32,218 nt of DNA from an uncultured Aureispira sp. (GCA_905480075.1 CAJQOX010000380.1:1-32218); one strand, 5' to 3'; positions 15,181-23,639 are shown, counted from the first letter of the stretch. Notes: generated by a model from the letters alone, not told the origin. Program-made: numbers and translations.

Positions 15181-17178
15181 ATGACAAAAATTACTACAAT
15201 TTCTTTTGCGCTCGCTATATTGGGAGGTTTTCATGTCAATGCACAGAATGTGGGGATTGGTATTGCAACGCCTCTGGCAAAAACACATGTTAATCAGACT
15301 GCAGCAGTCGATGGTGTGTTAATAGATCATTCAGGGGCTGCAGGTAATTCTATAGAAGTCAATCAATCGGTTGCTGGAAATGGCAGTTCTGCTACTTGGA
15401 TAAAAAACAGTGGGACAAACAGAGCGGTATTTGCTGAAATTCTTAATGCGGCTAGTTTGGCTTCTGTTGTACAAACAGACAATGACGGTTTAGGAGAAGG
15501 TCTTTTCGTTAATCAATTGAATACTGGAGCTTCTTCAAATGGTATTCTCGTAAGTCATTTCGGTACCGGAGCCGCTGCACGTGGAGTGGAGGTAGATATT
15601 AATTCAGCCGGCAATACAGCAATAGGTTACTCTTTATTCCACACAGGTGAAGGACGTGGGTCTTATATGAGTTTGAGTAATGCAGCAAATGGTTCAACAG
15701 GTTCTGCTATTTATCATGCAGGTCTTGGAAGAGGAACCTATTATAGTTTGTCAAATCCCGCAAACCCTGCCACTGGAAATGCATTGTTTCATGCTGGCAC
15801 CGGATGGGGTACTTATATAGGAATGACAAATGCTGCAAGTACTGGTATAGGATTTTATTTAGGTCATGATGGTTTAGGAAGAGGAGGAAACATCTCTTTG
15901 AGTAATACTGCCAATACGGATATAGGATGGGGTATTTGGAACTCTGGGACAGGAACAGGTCTTTATTCTGAAACTGAAGGGGATGCTGTTTTTGGGTTCG
16001 TCAATGGTACTCAGGGAACAGGAGGAACTTTTATTGTCAATAATACGGCTGCAGATAGAAACAGTATTGGTCTTTTTGTAGTTTATGCAGGAACTGGTGG
16101 TGGAGCTGCTGGCGGTGGTAATGCTGCAGAGATTCAACATGATGGAAATAACGGTAATGCCGTTGATGTCTTTCTTGGTGATCCTTCATTGGCTGCAGGT
16201 CCTGCTAATACTACAAGTGAGTATAGTACGCTGTCGGCTTCTCATTATGCTACCGGGACATCACCAACTGCTGGACTTTCAAAAACAGCAGGGAACTTTT
16301 CGAATAATAGTGCTGACCCTACAGTAATGGTTTTTAATAATGGTTCTAATGATGGTGATGGTATAAATGTATTTGTTGATCCTGTATTTTCTGCTAATCA
16401 AGCCGCAGGGATATACTCCCAATCTTCTGTCGCTGGAGGTGGTGCCGGTATAGGTGTTTTTGGTTTTGGAGGAGACTTTGGTGTTGTTGGTTCAACTAGT
16501 GGAGGGAATAATTTAGGCGTTTTCTCTAATACTGATTTTGCTGCAGTTGGAACAAAAGCATTTTTGACAGACCACCCTTTGGATCCTGAAAATAAAACCC
16601 TGCGTCACTTTTGTATTGAATCAAATGAAGTTTTAAATATGTACAGAGGAATAATTGAATTGGATGCTAATGGCCAGGCGGTGGTTAGTCTTCCTGATTA
16701 CTTTGATGAAGTAAATATTAATCCTTCTTATCAGTTAACTCCAATTGGGACGGGAACTCAACCCTATGTTGCAAGCGAAATTTCAGGAAATAAATTTACT
16801 GTAGCCGGTGCGCCCGGAACAAAAGTTTCATGGACTGTACATGCTCAGAGAAATGATGCTGTAATTAGATATTTCAGTAGTAAAATTGAAAACTACACAT
16901 CGGATGTAAGAAATAAAAGACCATCAGAAGTTGGAAAGTATTACTTGCCTGAGGCTTATTCTGCTGACAAGACCAAGGGGATTTTGTATAATGAGGGAAG
17001 AGATAAAAATTATAGAGAAAAAGATGATTTTGTAAAACAACAAAAAGCCAATTCTTCTCCTGAAGCTAAGTCCGCCCCTTATCAGAATGTTAAAAATGTA
17101 TCTGATTCAAAAGAGAAAGAAGAAATGTCTTCTCCTGTCAGATCTAATACTGACGATGATAAGTTGAGTAATAGATAA
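15181..17178 (+). CDS. secreted glycine-rich repeat surface protein
   Basis: A 665-residue protein with a signal peptide (1-21, 'FALAILGGFHVNA') and then 'QNVGIGIATPLAKTHVNQ', the opening typical of tail-fibre-like and trimeric surface proteins. Residues 150-269 carry four near-equal 25-residue repeats and a partial fifth, predicting a stacked beta structure. Residues about 270-455 are Gly/Ala/Asn-rich with degenerate repeats. Residues 460-560 are a compact domain ('AFLTDHPLDPENKTLRH', 'QAVVSLPDYFDEVN', 'TKVSWTVHAQRNDAVIRY') that I recognise as recurring at the end of long repetitive extracellular proteins in several phyla. Residues 570-665 are a Lys/Glu/Ser-rich tail. There is no T9SS sorting domain, so export may stop at the periplasm or use another route. 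Likely a structural surface or matrix protein. Confidence 0.7.
   Translation: MTKITTISFALAILGGFHVNAQNVGIGIATPLAKTHVNQTAAVDGVLIDHSGAAGNSIEVNQSVAGNGSSATWIKNSGTNRAVFAEILNAASLASVVQTDNDGLGEGLFVNQLNTGASSNGILVSHFGTGAAARGVEVDINSAGNTAIGYSLFHTGEGRGSYMSLSNAANGSTGSAIYHAGLGRGTYYSLSNPANPATGNALFHAGTGWGTYIGMTNAASTGIGFYLGHDGLGRGGNISLSNTANTDIGWGIWNSGTGTGLYSETEGDAVFGFVNGTQGTGGTFIVNNTAADRNSIGLFVVYAGTGGGAAGGGNAAEIQHDGNNGNAVDVFLGDPSLAAGPANTTSEYSTLSASHYATGTSPTAGLSKTAGNFSNNSADPTVMVFNNGSNDGDGINVFVDPVFSANQAAGIYSQSSVAGGGAGIGVFGFGGDFGVVGSTSGGNNLGVFSNTDFAAVGTKAFLTDHPLDPENKTLRHFCIESNEVLNMYRGIIELDANGQAVVSLPDYFDEVNINPSYQLTPIGTGTQPYVASEISGNKFTVAGAPGTKVSWTVHAQRNDAVIRYFSSKIENYTSDVRNKRPSEVGKYYLPEAYSADKTKGILYNEGRDKNYREKDDFVKQQKANSSPEAKSAPYQNVKNVSDSKEKEEMSSPVRSNTDDDKLSNR
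15628..15987 (+). repeat. in-gene tandem repeats of 75 bp (25 residues)
   Basis: Four units of exactly 75 bp (15628-15702, 15703-15777, 15778-15852, 15853-15927) and a partial fifth. The protein consensus is x-A-x-x-H-x-G-x-G-x-G-T-Y-x-S-L-S-N-x-A-N-x-x-x-G. Units are conserved in protein more than in DNA, so this is an old structural repeat under selection rather than a recent slippage product. Confidence 0.8.
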
Positions 17179-17200
17179 ACTCTTTCTTTAGGTATTATAA

Positions 17201-17241
17201 TAAAAAAAAACCACCCGGATTGTTTCCGGGTGGTTTTTTTA
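17201..17241. terminator. bidirectional Rho-independent terminator between convergent genes
   Basis: A perfect 9-bp GC-rich stem (CCACCCGGA at 17211-17219 against TCCGGGTGG at 17225-17233) has a five-base loop, an A tract before it and a T tract after it. It can therefore stop transcription from both sides: the 665-residue protein gene (plus) and the first lipocalin-like gene (minus). Confidence 0.92.
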
Positions 17242-17260
17242 TGGCTATGCATTGTCAATT

Positions 17261-17671
17261 TCAATTAGGATGATAACTAAGCGATATTTCGTTGCCTTTG
17301 GTGTCAATTAATTTTATTAGATGAAAGGAAACATATGATATGCTGTATTCATACTTAAATGTCTCTTCATCAGAAGGGTCATTATATAGTGTCAGATTAT
17401 TCTGATCTGAAGAAATTTCCCATAAACCGTATATGTTCTCCCCTTTTATTTTTGCTTCAAACACTCCATTAATCATCAAATCCAGAAATAAGCTTTCATT
17501 AATCCATTTGTGGGCTAAAAGCAAATAAGTATCATCTCCTTCGGGGTTAAGGAGGGCATGAGGACTGTCATGATCAAATACCGAAGAGGGAGGGCTTACA
17601 AAAGTGCTGTCTGATGAGTATGCAGAAATTGCCAATAAGGTAAATAAAGGAATAACAAATAAATTTTTCAT
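17261..17671 (-). CDS. secreted lipocalin-like protein (paralog 1 of a cluster)
   Basis: A 136-residue protein when started at the ATG at 17671, which is directly followed by a signal peptide ('MKNLFVIPLFTLLAISAYSS'). An earlier in-frame start at 17734 would bury it and is less likely. No lipobox Cys is present, so it is probably released into the periplasm. The mature part is all-beta in appearance, with 'HKWINESLFLDLMINGVFEA', 'GLWEISSDQNNLTLYN' and a final 'IDTKGNEISL'. The same order of signatures (K/R-W near the start, G-x-W-x-I/L-S in the middle, D-x-x-G-N-x-I at the end) occurs in the next two genes, so the three are paralogs. This is the pattern of small Bacteroidota lipocalin-like proteins. 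Ligand unknown. Confidence 0.68.
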   Translation of the reverse strand: MKNLFVIPLFTLLAISAYSSDSTFVSPPSSVFDHDSPHALLNPEGDDTYLLLAHKWINESLFLDLMINGVFEAKIKGENIYGLWEISSDQNNLTLYNDPSDEETFKYEYSISYVSFHLIKLIDTKGNEISLSYHPN

Positions 17672-17794
17672 GTGGGTCAGATTAGAAAACTTAGGGAATA
17701 CAAGAGGTCCTTTCAAAATGAATCTGAGGCTCATAAAATAAGTCTCTTGTATTATTTTACGAAGACCATTAAAATTTGTTTTGCTATTTTGATG

Positions 17795-17828
17795 AATAAA
17801 AAAAACTCAGCTATGAAAATAGCTGAGT
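17795..17828 (-). terminator. Rho-independent terminator (minus strand)
   Basis: A perfect 10-bp stem (ACTCAGCTAT at 17805-17814 against ATAGCTGAGT at 17819-17828) has a four-base loop. On the minus strand it is followed by a run of T. It ends the transcript of the second lipocalin-like gene, 35 bases after its stop. Confidence 0.88.
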
Positions 17829-17862
17829 AGTATTAAAAGCATAAACGGATTTTTTTGTGTTT

Positions 17863-18303
17863 TTATTCTTCTGGGAAAAAATTAATTCTGTTTCCTTCGG
17901 AGTCTACTGCAACGAGTCGGTCATATGAAATATTAATTAGTTCATAGGTTTTACTGAAGCTTTCGTTTTTAGCACCCTCTGCATCTTCCTTTCCAATTAG
18001 TTTTAAAGTTCTCTCATCATCAATGCCATTAGATAAACCCCATCTTCCTGTGTAATGCTTACCATCAAGCATGGCATCGAATGAGCCTTCATTGCCTAAG
18101 TCAATGTAGTCTTCTCCAAATTCCCACTTGCGGCTGATAGTAGATTCGGTCGTGCCTCCAAAGTCCTCCTGAGAAGTTGAGTTAGGTATAGCCCTTGTTT
18201 TTATGGCTTCCACTGATTCTTCACTTGTATTGTCAGAAGCACAGGAAAAGAGAGATAATAAGGCAACAATTGTTATATAAAATAATGCAGTGTAGGTTTT
18301 CAT
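17863..18303 (-). CDS. lipocalin-like lipoprotein (paralog 2 of a cluster)
   Basis: A 146-residue lipoprotein when started at the ATG at 18303. The signal peptide 'MKTYTALFYITIVALLSLFS' leads straight into Cys 21, the lipidation site. A longer open frame reaches 18411 and overlaps the next gene, but lacks a reason to be used. After a Ser/Thr/Glu-rich linker, the beta domain shows 'RKWEFGEDYIDLGNEGSFDA', 'GRWGLSNGIDDERTLKLIG' and 'VAVDSEGNRINF', matching its neighbours on both sides. Family members fold as small eight-stranded barrels that bind hydrophobic ligands or serve as structural lipoproteins. It is separated by 64 bases from paralog 3 and has its own strong terminator. Confidence 0.72.
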   Translation of the reverse strand: MKTYTALFYITIVALLSLFSCASDNTSEESVEAIKTRAIPNSTSQEDFGGTTESTISRKWEFGEDYIDLGNEGSFDAMLDGKHYTGRWGLSNGIDDERTLKLIGKEDAEGAKNESFSKTYELINISYDRLVAVDSEGNRINFFPEE

Positions 18304-18367
18304 TTTTGTAAATTTAATTAATAAAAAAAAGGTGTTTCTGAGAAGAGAATAGTAATTGAAAATATGT

Positions 18368-18805
18368 TTATTTTGTAGCAGTGAATTCAATTTCATTCCC
18401 TTGGTCATCATGTACTGTTATGTTTGTTTCAGAAATTTCGACAATAGAATAAGTCAGTTCAAAGTTACTTGAGCCTTCAGGGGTATTGCCCTCAAAGTTT
18501 AGAGACTGAAGGTCTTTACTAATATTCCATTTTCCTGAAACTATATTTTCAGTATCAAATGTTCCTTCAAAAGATTTGTCACTTGTTAAGCTAAAAGAGA
18601 TTTCAGCGTTTTTATTGCTCCATTTTCCAACAAGCATTGTGTCCATTTCTTCAGGGCTTCTCTCTGTTTCAAGGCTTCTGCTTGTTATTTCAATAGATAT
18701 ATCTTCAACGGTAGCATCAGCTATAGGTTCTGTTTCAGGGCTGGAACAGGAAAAAACAAGAAGTGCCAGGGTAAAAGTTGAAAGACAATAAATTATAGAT
18801 TTCAT
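18368..18805 (-). CDS. lipocalin-like lipoprotein (paralog 3 of a cluster)
   Basis: A 145-residue lipoprotein: signal peptide 'MKSIIYCLSTFTLALLVFS' then Cys 20 and a short acidic linker. The beta domain contains 'LVGKWSNKNAEISFSLTSDK', 'SGKWNISKDLQSLNFEG' and 'VHDDQGNEIEFTATK', the clearest lipocalin-like version of the three ('L-x-G-K-W' opening). Together with the 17863 gene it probably forms a two-gene transcript from the promoter at about 18990. Outer-membrane anchored location is inferred from the lipobox without a clear retention signal. Function unknown. Confidence 0.75.
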   Translation of the reverse strand: MKSIIYCLSTFTLALLVFSCSSPETEPIADATVEDISIEITSRSLETERSPEEMDTMLVGKWSNKNAEISFSLTSDKSFEGTFDTENIVSGKWNISKDLQSLNFEGNTPEGSSNFELTYSIVEISETNITVHDDQGNEIEFTATK

Positions 18806-18986
18806 GAAATTAAGTTTTGTAATAAAAAAGAAATTATCAATTCTGAAAATTAAAAATAAAAGCAGATAATAGTTTTTTATTAATAATGGATGAAACTCAG
18901 TAAGAGTTATTTTGTGGTTAATGTGAACCGGTAAATAAATTGTTACAATTAATAATGTAATTTGTATAAGAAGTGTTACCTCCGAA

Positions 18987-18994
18987 CAAATATA
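18987..18994 (-). promoter_or_regulatory. candidate -7 box for the lipocalin-like lipoprotein genes
   Basis: Minus-strand TATATTTG matches TAnnTTTG. It would give a leader of about 175 bases before the ATG at 18805. No clear -33 element. The long leader is AT-rich. Confidence 0.4.
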
Positions 18995-19093
18995 AGAATA
19001 GCTTTTTATAAAAAAATATTTATTATCTCATAATAACAAATTATTAATGCCGAATAGACTCTTTTGTTAACTATCATCAATATTTGTGCATTA

Positions 19094-19125
19094 AAAAACA
19101 AAATCCCTAAATTTTAGTTTAGGGA
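19094..19125 (-). terminator. Rho-independent terminator-like hairpin (minus strand)
   Basis: A perfect 8-bp stem (TCCCTAAA at 19104-19111 against TTTAGGGA at 19118-19125) has a six-base loop. It is followed on the minus strand by TTTTGTTTTTT. It lies 404 bases past the stop of the next minus-strand gene (19529), so it implies either a long 3' untranslated region or a separate small transcript. Confidence 0.65.
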
Positions 19126-19528
19126 CTTGTTGGCTTGATTTATTGAAGGATACCGCTAAGTTATTAATAAATCAATTATGTTTTTATTCTTTCAGAATAT
19201 TGTCATGTGCTTAATTATAGATAGTTTTTGTAAGACTTTTTCTAAAAAAATATTATTCCATCAAAAGTAGAATCGTTCGAATAACAGGGTCTTAGAAATG
19301 AAGTTTTAGAGAAATTGTGATTTGTCATGTTGAATAGTATAAAATTGTGAAAGGATATTAAAAAGTTATTCTGAATGCAAAAAGCATCCGGAATAAATCA
19401 TCCTGTTTAATAAGTGTAAAATAAAGAGCAAGTTACAATTTCATCTTAATGAGAATTAAGACAAAATGTAATTAAGTTGTAAACAAAGGTGGGTGTAACT
19501 TAAATTAAAAATTTAAATATTGAAAGCC

Positions 19529-20593
19529 TTAATGAACAACTATTTTTGATGTGTAAATAGTTGTGTCGTTATGGTAAAGACGGCATATATATAGCCCCTG
19601 ATTAAGTTTTTCTCTACCTATAGTTATTTGCTGTTGCTTGTTAGTGTTTATTGTTCTTATTACCCTTCCGTTTATATCAATAATCTGTAATTGCATGTTC
19701 TGTTCGTATTCACCACTCAAATATAATGTGGAGAAGTTATTGAATGGAGTGGGGTATATAGAAGCTGATAGCTTGTTGTCAATCAATTTGTCAGTTTCTT
19801 CTGTGTTTTTAGAGTTGTTAATCTCTGATTGATGTGTTTGTGCAGAGTTGTTTGTTGTATTGTTATTTACTTGCTGAGTTGAACAATAATTGAATTTAGA
19901 AATAGTACTGATGTCAAAACCTCTATCAGTTACTGAAGTGGAAGTGCCATTTGTGTTTCCTCCGGTTGTGTTTCCAATTAATGAAACAGAATCGGGATCA
20001 TTGGAAAGTATAACATTATCCTCAAATACTGAATTCTGATTTCCAAATCCGTTTGGGTTTGAAAAGTCAACAAACCGGGCACCCGTTTCGCTTATTGTTG
20101 AATTATTGGAATTTCCTGCATCCGAATCATCAGAGTTTCCGTTATTTCCGGTAGTGAAATTATCCAGGTAGTAGTCAATCATTTCCTGACAGGGAGAGTC
20201 AGGGAAGATGTGGGTGTTAATGCATTGGTTTATAACGCTGCCTGTAGGGAGCTCAATCATGAATTCAGAACATTCATTTGGCCTTACATCTGAAAGGTCA
20301 AACAGGTGTAAACCCTGTGGCTGTGTTGCAAATGAAATTGATGACCTTGTAATCTGAACTTCGGCAGAAACAGTGAGGTGTAAATAGGCATTTGTAGCAG
20401 TAGAATTCCCCAGGTTGCAATAGGAAATAATAAATTGGTTGTCTTTTGAAGTTGAAGGAATGACTTCGACTTTCATAAGCGGACACATGCCGCTATTCTG
20501 TTGTAACCCATTAACAACAGTGGATTGACTGTTGCTTACGTTGCTGTAAAGTAAAAATAGTATAGCAACAAAATATGTAAAAGAGACTTTCAT
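19529..20593 (-). CDS. T9SS-secreted protein with Asn/Thr-rich linker
   Basis: A 354-residue protein when started at the ATG at 20593, which directly begins a signal peptide ('KVSFTYFVAILFLLYSNVSNS'). The open frame extends upstream to 20668 without a sensible start. Residues about 35-145 form a beta domain with four cysteines ('CPLMKVEVIPSTSKDNQFII', 'SYCNLGNSTATNAYLHLTVS', 'DVRPNECSEFMI'), like the DUF11/DUF7619-type repeats that precede sorting domains. Residues 150-270 are low-complexity Asn/Thr/Ser. The C-terminal 75 residues are a T9SS type A sorting domain ('SIYPTPFNNFSTLYL', 'LQIIDINGRVIRTI', 'LNQGLYICRLY', ending 'SKIVVH'). It is expected on the cell surface or in the medium. No catalytic domain is present. 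Confidence 0.8.
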   Translation of the reverse strand: MKVSFTYFVAILFLLYSNVSNSQSTVVNGLQQNSGMCPLMKVEVIPSTSKDNQFIISYCNLGNSTATNAYLHLTVSAEVQITRSSISFATQPQGLHLFDLSDVRPNECSEFMIELPTGSVINQCINTHIFPDSPCQEMIDYYLDNFTTGNNGNSDDSDAGNSNNSTISETGARFVDFSNPNGFGNQNSVFEDNVILSNDPDSVSLIGNTTGGNTNGTSTSVTDRGFDISTISKFNYCSTQQVNNNTTNNSAQTHQSEINNSKNTEETDKLIDNKLSASIYPTPFNNFSTLYLSGEYEQNMQLQIIDINGRVIRTINTNKQQQITIGREKLNQGLYICRLYHNDTTIYTSKIVVH

Positions 20594-21169
20594 AATAATA
20601 AATTTTGAGATGTTCTTACTGCTGTCTTGGGTTTGTACTTCTAAATATAGGCTAAAAAATATACACAATACAATACAAAAATAATCATTTATCAGATAAA
20701 AATATGTTGAAAAAATAAAAAAAACATAAAATAAGCTGTTTTAACAAGTGTTTTTAAGTTATATTGTGGTTGATTTATCAGATTATTGTAATAGGTTTTT
20801 TGGTTTGAGGGTTGGTTGAGAAAATGTAATTTATGTTTGCTAAAACCAAAATGACCCGATAATGATTATGAAATAATGGACAATTATACCAACATTAATA
20901 GTGCCAAGGAGCTAAAATTACAAATTATATGTTAAAGTTGGCTTGCGAAAGGTTAATTTTAACACTATATGTTTGTAATCAATACGAAAATCATTGATTC
21001 GGACTTTTTTGTGAACCTAAATTCTTATAGGTTTTGTTAAAAAAAGAGGTCGATTGTTTCTCCAATGATTTTTTTTGAATAATAATATATTAAATTCGAT
21101 ATCATAGAAATGTTAGTTTTTCTATGGGACATTATTTATTTTAGTTTTTCCTCTTAAATTATTTTTTTA
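20594..21169. other. non-coding AT-rich spacer (576 bp)
   Basis: Divergent intergenic region. A minus-strand TATTTTTG at 20676-20683 could serve the T9SS protein gene. I see no ORF or RNA gene with support, and no convincing promoter for the plus-strand gene. Confidence 0.5.
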
Positions 21170-22567
21170 ATGTTTAAAAGTAAACTTATTAGACTGTTTA
21201 GGACATTGGATGACTCGGAATGCCGTCTGTTTAAAAAGTGGATAATATCTCCTGTTCACAACAAGCACAAAGATGTACAGATGCTTTTTGAGTATCTTTT
21301 TACAAGACAAAATATTAGTCCTGTTACCACTCAAAGAGATAGGGTCTATAGCTATTTGTATCCTGATGGGGAAATAAATATGTCAAGAATGAGACATATT
21401 ATGTCTTTTGCAACGGAGGTGCTGGAGGATTTTATAAGATATAAAGAATATGTAAGTGATGAACAAAATGCCAAAATAATATTGTTGCGTGGTCTCAGGA
21501 AACGAAAACTCAAGAAGGATGCTCAAAAACAAGAACAACTAATCACTAAATTTCTTGATAAGGAAGAAATACAAAACGAAAATTATTACTGGCTTAAATA
21601 CAAACTTGAAGTTGAACAGTTCAGATTGCACACTGAAGGCGACAGACCTTCAAATACTAATTTACAGCAGGTGATGGATAGTTCTGCTGTAGTTTTTGTT
21701 TTAAGTACACTTCGTTATGCATGCATCAGTATTTCACATCAAAACCTATTTAAAACAACTTATGAAATTCCTTTTATAGATACTATCTTGAAATCTATTG
21801 AAGAAGATGCTTTTGCTGAGGTCATCAGCATTCAGATTTATTATGCATGTTATCTTTCTCTTACTCAGCCTGACAAAGACAGACCTTATGAGCTTTTAAA
21901 AAATTATCTGATTGATTTTCCTGACATTTTTCCTCCTTCTGAATACAAAGAAATTTATGAATTCGCATTGAATTATTGTATCAAGCGATTGAATAAAGGA
22001 AATAAAAAATATGCTGAAGAAGCTTTTGAATTGTATATGAAAGGTATTAGTAACAAGGCCTTGTTAGAAAATAACTACTTAAGCCACTTTGCCTACAAAA
22101 ATATAGTAGCAATTGGGCTTTTTCTCGAAAAAACAGAGGAAATAAAACTGTTTATCCCGGAAGGTGGCGCTTTATTACACCCCGATTACAGGGATAATTA
22201 TATACATTATAATTTTGCCAAGTTCTATTTCTCAATAAAAGACTATGATCAGGCAAGAGAAATGTTGATCAGTATGGAATACGATGATTTGTTTATGACA
22301 GTCGATGCAAAAATGATGTTGCTGAAAATTTTCGTAATGCAGGAGAAATTCGACCTGATGGAGTCTTTCGTAAAAAGTTTTTCGCAATTTCTACGCAGAA
22401 AATCCGAATTGAGTTATCACAGAAAAGGTTTTCTGAATACGGTCAGATTAATACAGAAACTAATTTATGTTTACACAAAAGAGGAAAAACAAATATTGGT
22501 AAAGGAAATAAATTCAACAGACCCTTTATATGAAAAAAAATGGCTGCTCGGTCAATTGGAACAATAA
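21170..22567 (+). CDS. large helical protein of unknown function
   Basis: A 465-residue soluble protein with no signal peptide or membrane segment and strongly helical composition. The N-terminal part (1-110) has 'LIRLFRTLDDSECRLFKKWI', then 'MSRMRHIMSFATEVLEDFIR', which reads like a helical DNA- or protein-binding unit. A Lys-rich segment follows ('LRGLRKRKLKKDAQKQ', about 107-122). The C-terminal two thirds look like degenerate TPR/SEL-type helical hairpins ('YNFAKFYFSIKDYDQAREML', 'MMLLKIFVMQEKFDLMESFV'). I do not recognise a named domain. Proteins of this shape seem to occur in several Bacteroidota, but that is memory, not proof. It ends exactly where the convergent mevalonate gene ends: stop codons abut at 22567/22568 with no room for a terminator. 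Confidence 0.65.
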   Translation: MFKSKLIRLFRTLDDSECRLFKKWIISPVHNKHKDVQMLFEYLFTRQNISPVTTQRDRVYSYLYPDGEINMSRMRHIMSFATEVLEDFIRYKEYVSDEQNAKIILLRGLRKRKLKKDAQKQEQLITKFLDKEEIQNENYYWLKYKLEVEQFRLHTEGDRPSNTNLQQVMDSSAVVFVLSTLRYACISISHQNLFKTTYEIPFIDTILKSIEEDAFAEVISIQIYYACYLSLTQPDKDRPYELLKNYLIDFPDIFPPSEYKEIYEFALNYCIKRLNKGNKKYAEEAFELYMKGISNKALLENNYLSHFAYKNIVAIGLFLEKTEEIKLFIPEGGALLHPDYRDNYIHYNFAKFYFSIKDYDQAREMLISMEYDDLFMTVDAKMMLLKIFVMQEKFDLMESFVKSFSQFLRRKSELSYHRKGFLNTVRLIQKLIYVYTKEEKQILVKEINSTDPLYEKKWLLGQLEQ

Positions 22568-23602
22568 TTAAATTAGCTTCTTTGCACCTTCTCCTACTAC
22601 ATCCTGCAGGTATTCTCTGTCTTCACAAAGCTCTAAAAGGTCACTTTCTATAAACTTTTTTACGCTTGACTGTATGTGGTCAGGGTATAGAAGGTGCATG
22701 TTAGGGCCTGCATCCAAACTGAAATACAGGGGGCTTTTTGTGGTTTTACGCCACTCCCGTATGCGTTTTATAATTTCTATTGAGTTGCCTTCCATTAGAA
22801 TGTAGGAAGGGCTTGATGTCATCATTAAGGCATGTAACTGTAAGGCTTCCTGTTCTGCTATCTCTCCGAAAGTCTTTATGTTGCCTTCTTGCAACGCCTT
22901 AAGAAGTATGCCCATGTTCTCGTGAGCTTGTTGATACCGTATGTCAGAAAAAGGATTGTTGTTCATCAGTGCATGTCCTTTAGTACTTGAAACACTTTTT
23001 TTTGCCTTGCTTACCATCAGAATATCATCATGATAGCTGTGAAATACATCATGTGCTTTGTCACCAAAAGGAATAGCATAATTGTCAGATGAAAAATTTG
23101 CCCAGCTGCTTTCCCCCCATAGGGCCAGTTGAGGGTAAATAGAACGACAGGCAGACCCGGAACCCAATCGGGCTATTTGAGAAGCTTTTCTGAAAAATAT
23201 TTCTTCGTTTTCGTTTGTAATCCCAATTGTCCTTTCCATGCTGCAGAGACAAAGTGCCAATGCGCTCATCCCCGAAGCAGAAGAGGCTATTCCGGCAGAA
23301 TGAGGAAAAGAATTATGAGAATTAATGCTTAATTTATAATCTGTCAGAAAAGGCATGAAGTCAGAAATGCTATGTAAGAATTTATGAACTTTTGCTTGGA
23401 ATTCAGTATTGATTTGGTTTTCAAATAAAAACTCAAGATCTAAAATACCATTTTTTTCTTTTTCTTCGAATTCAAGCGATGTCTCTGTATAGGCATTGTT
23501 CAGCGTGAAACTGATTGATGCATTTGCAGGCAGTTGTCTTCCGTGTTTTCCCCAATATTTAATGATTGCAAGATTTGAAGGGCTGCGCCAGTGCGTTTTC
23601 AT
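22568..23602 (-). CDS. mvaD: diphosphomevalonate decarboxylase
   Basis: A 344-residue GHMP-superfamily enzyme that converts 5-diphosphomevalonate plus ATP to isopentenyl diphosphate, CO2, ADP and phosphate: the last dedicated step of the mevalonate route to isoprenoids. Marks are 'SPSNLAIIKYWGK' (7-19), 'ANASISFTL' (26-34), the ATP loop 'PHSAGIASSASGMSALAL' (100-117), 'LGSGSACRSIYPQLALWGES' (146-165) and the catalytic Asp in 'LDAGPN' (Asp 297). The ATG at 23602 gives normal family length and starts right at the conserved region. The frame stays open upstream to 23884 through a GC-rich repeat-like spacer that I regard as non-coding. A -7 box at 23640-23647 supports the short start. Confidence 0.9.
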   Translation of the reverse strand: MKTHWRSPSNLAIIKYWGKHGRQLPANASISFTLNNAYTETSLEFEEKEKNGILDLEFLFENQINTEFQAKVHKFLHSISDFMPFLTDYKLSINSHNSFPHSAGIASSASGMSALALCLCSMERTIGITNENEEIFFRKASQIARLGSGSACRSIYPQLALWGESSWANFSSDNYAIPFGDKAHDVFHSYHDDILMVSKAKKSVSSTKGHALMNNNPFSDIRYQQAHENMGILLKALQEGNIKTFGEIAEQEALQLHALMMTSSPSYILMEGNSIEIIKRIREWRKTTKSPLYFSLDAGPNMHLLYPDHIQSSVKKFIESDLLELCEDREYLQDVVGEGAKKLI

Positions 23603-23639
23603 AAATTTCTGATTAATGATTTGGAAAATTAATGCAGCA

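Larger units (their letters stand above)
18806..19528. other. non-coding region (723 bp) with hairpins
   Basis: No supported gene. It contains the terminator-like hairpin at 19094-19125, the promoter candidate at 18987-18994, and an imperfect hairpin at 19433-19471. The last has an inner 7-bp stem closed by GAGA and an outer TTACA/TGTAA stem. The stretch between 19126 and 19528 could be the 3' end of the 19529 transcript or hold a small RNA. Confidence 0.5.

Noticed and set aside
15628..15987. Possible CRISPR or tandem DNA array
   Set aside because: The 75-bp units are in-frame protein repeats without identical DNA repeats or unique spacers.
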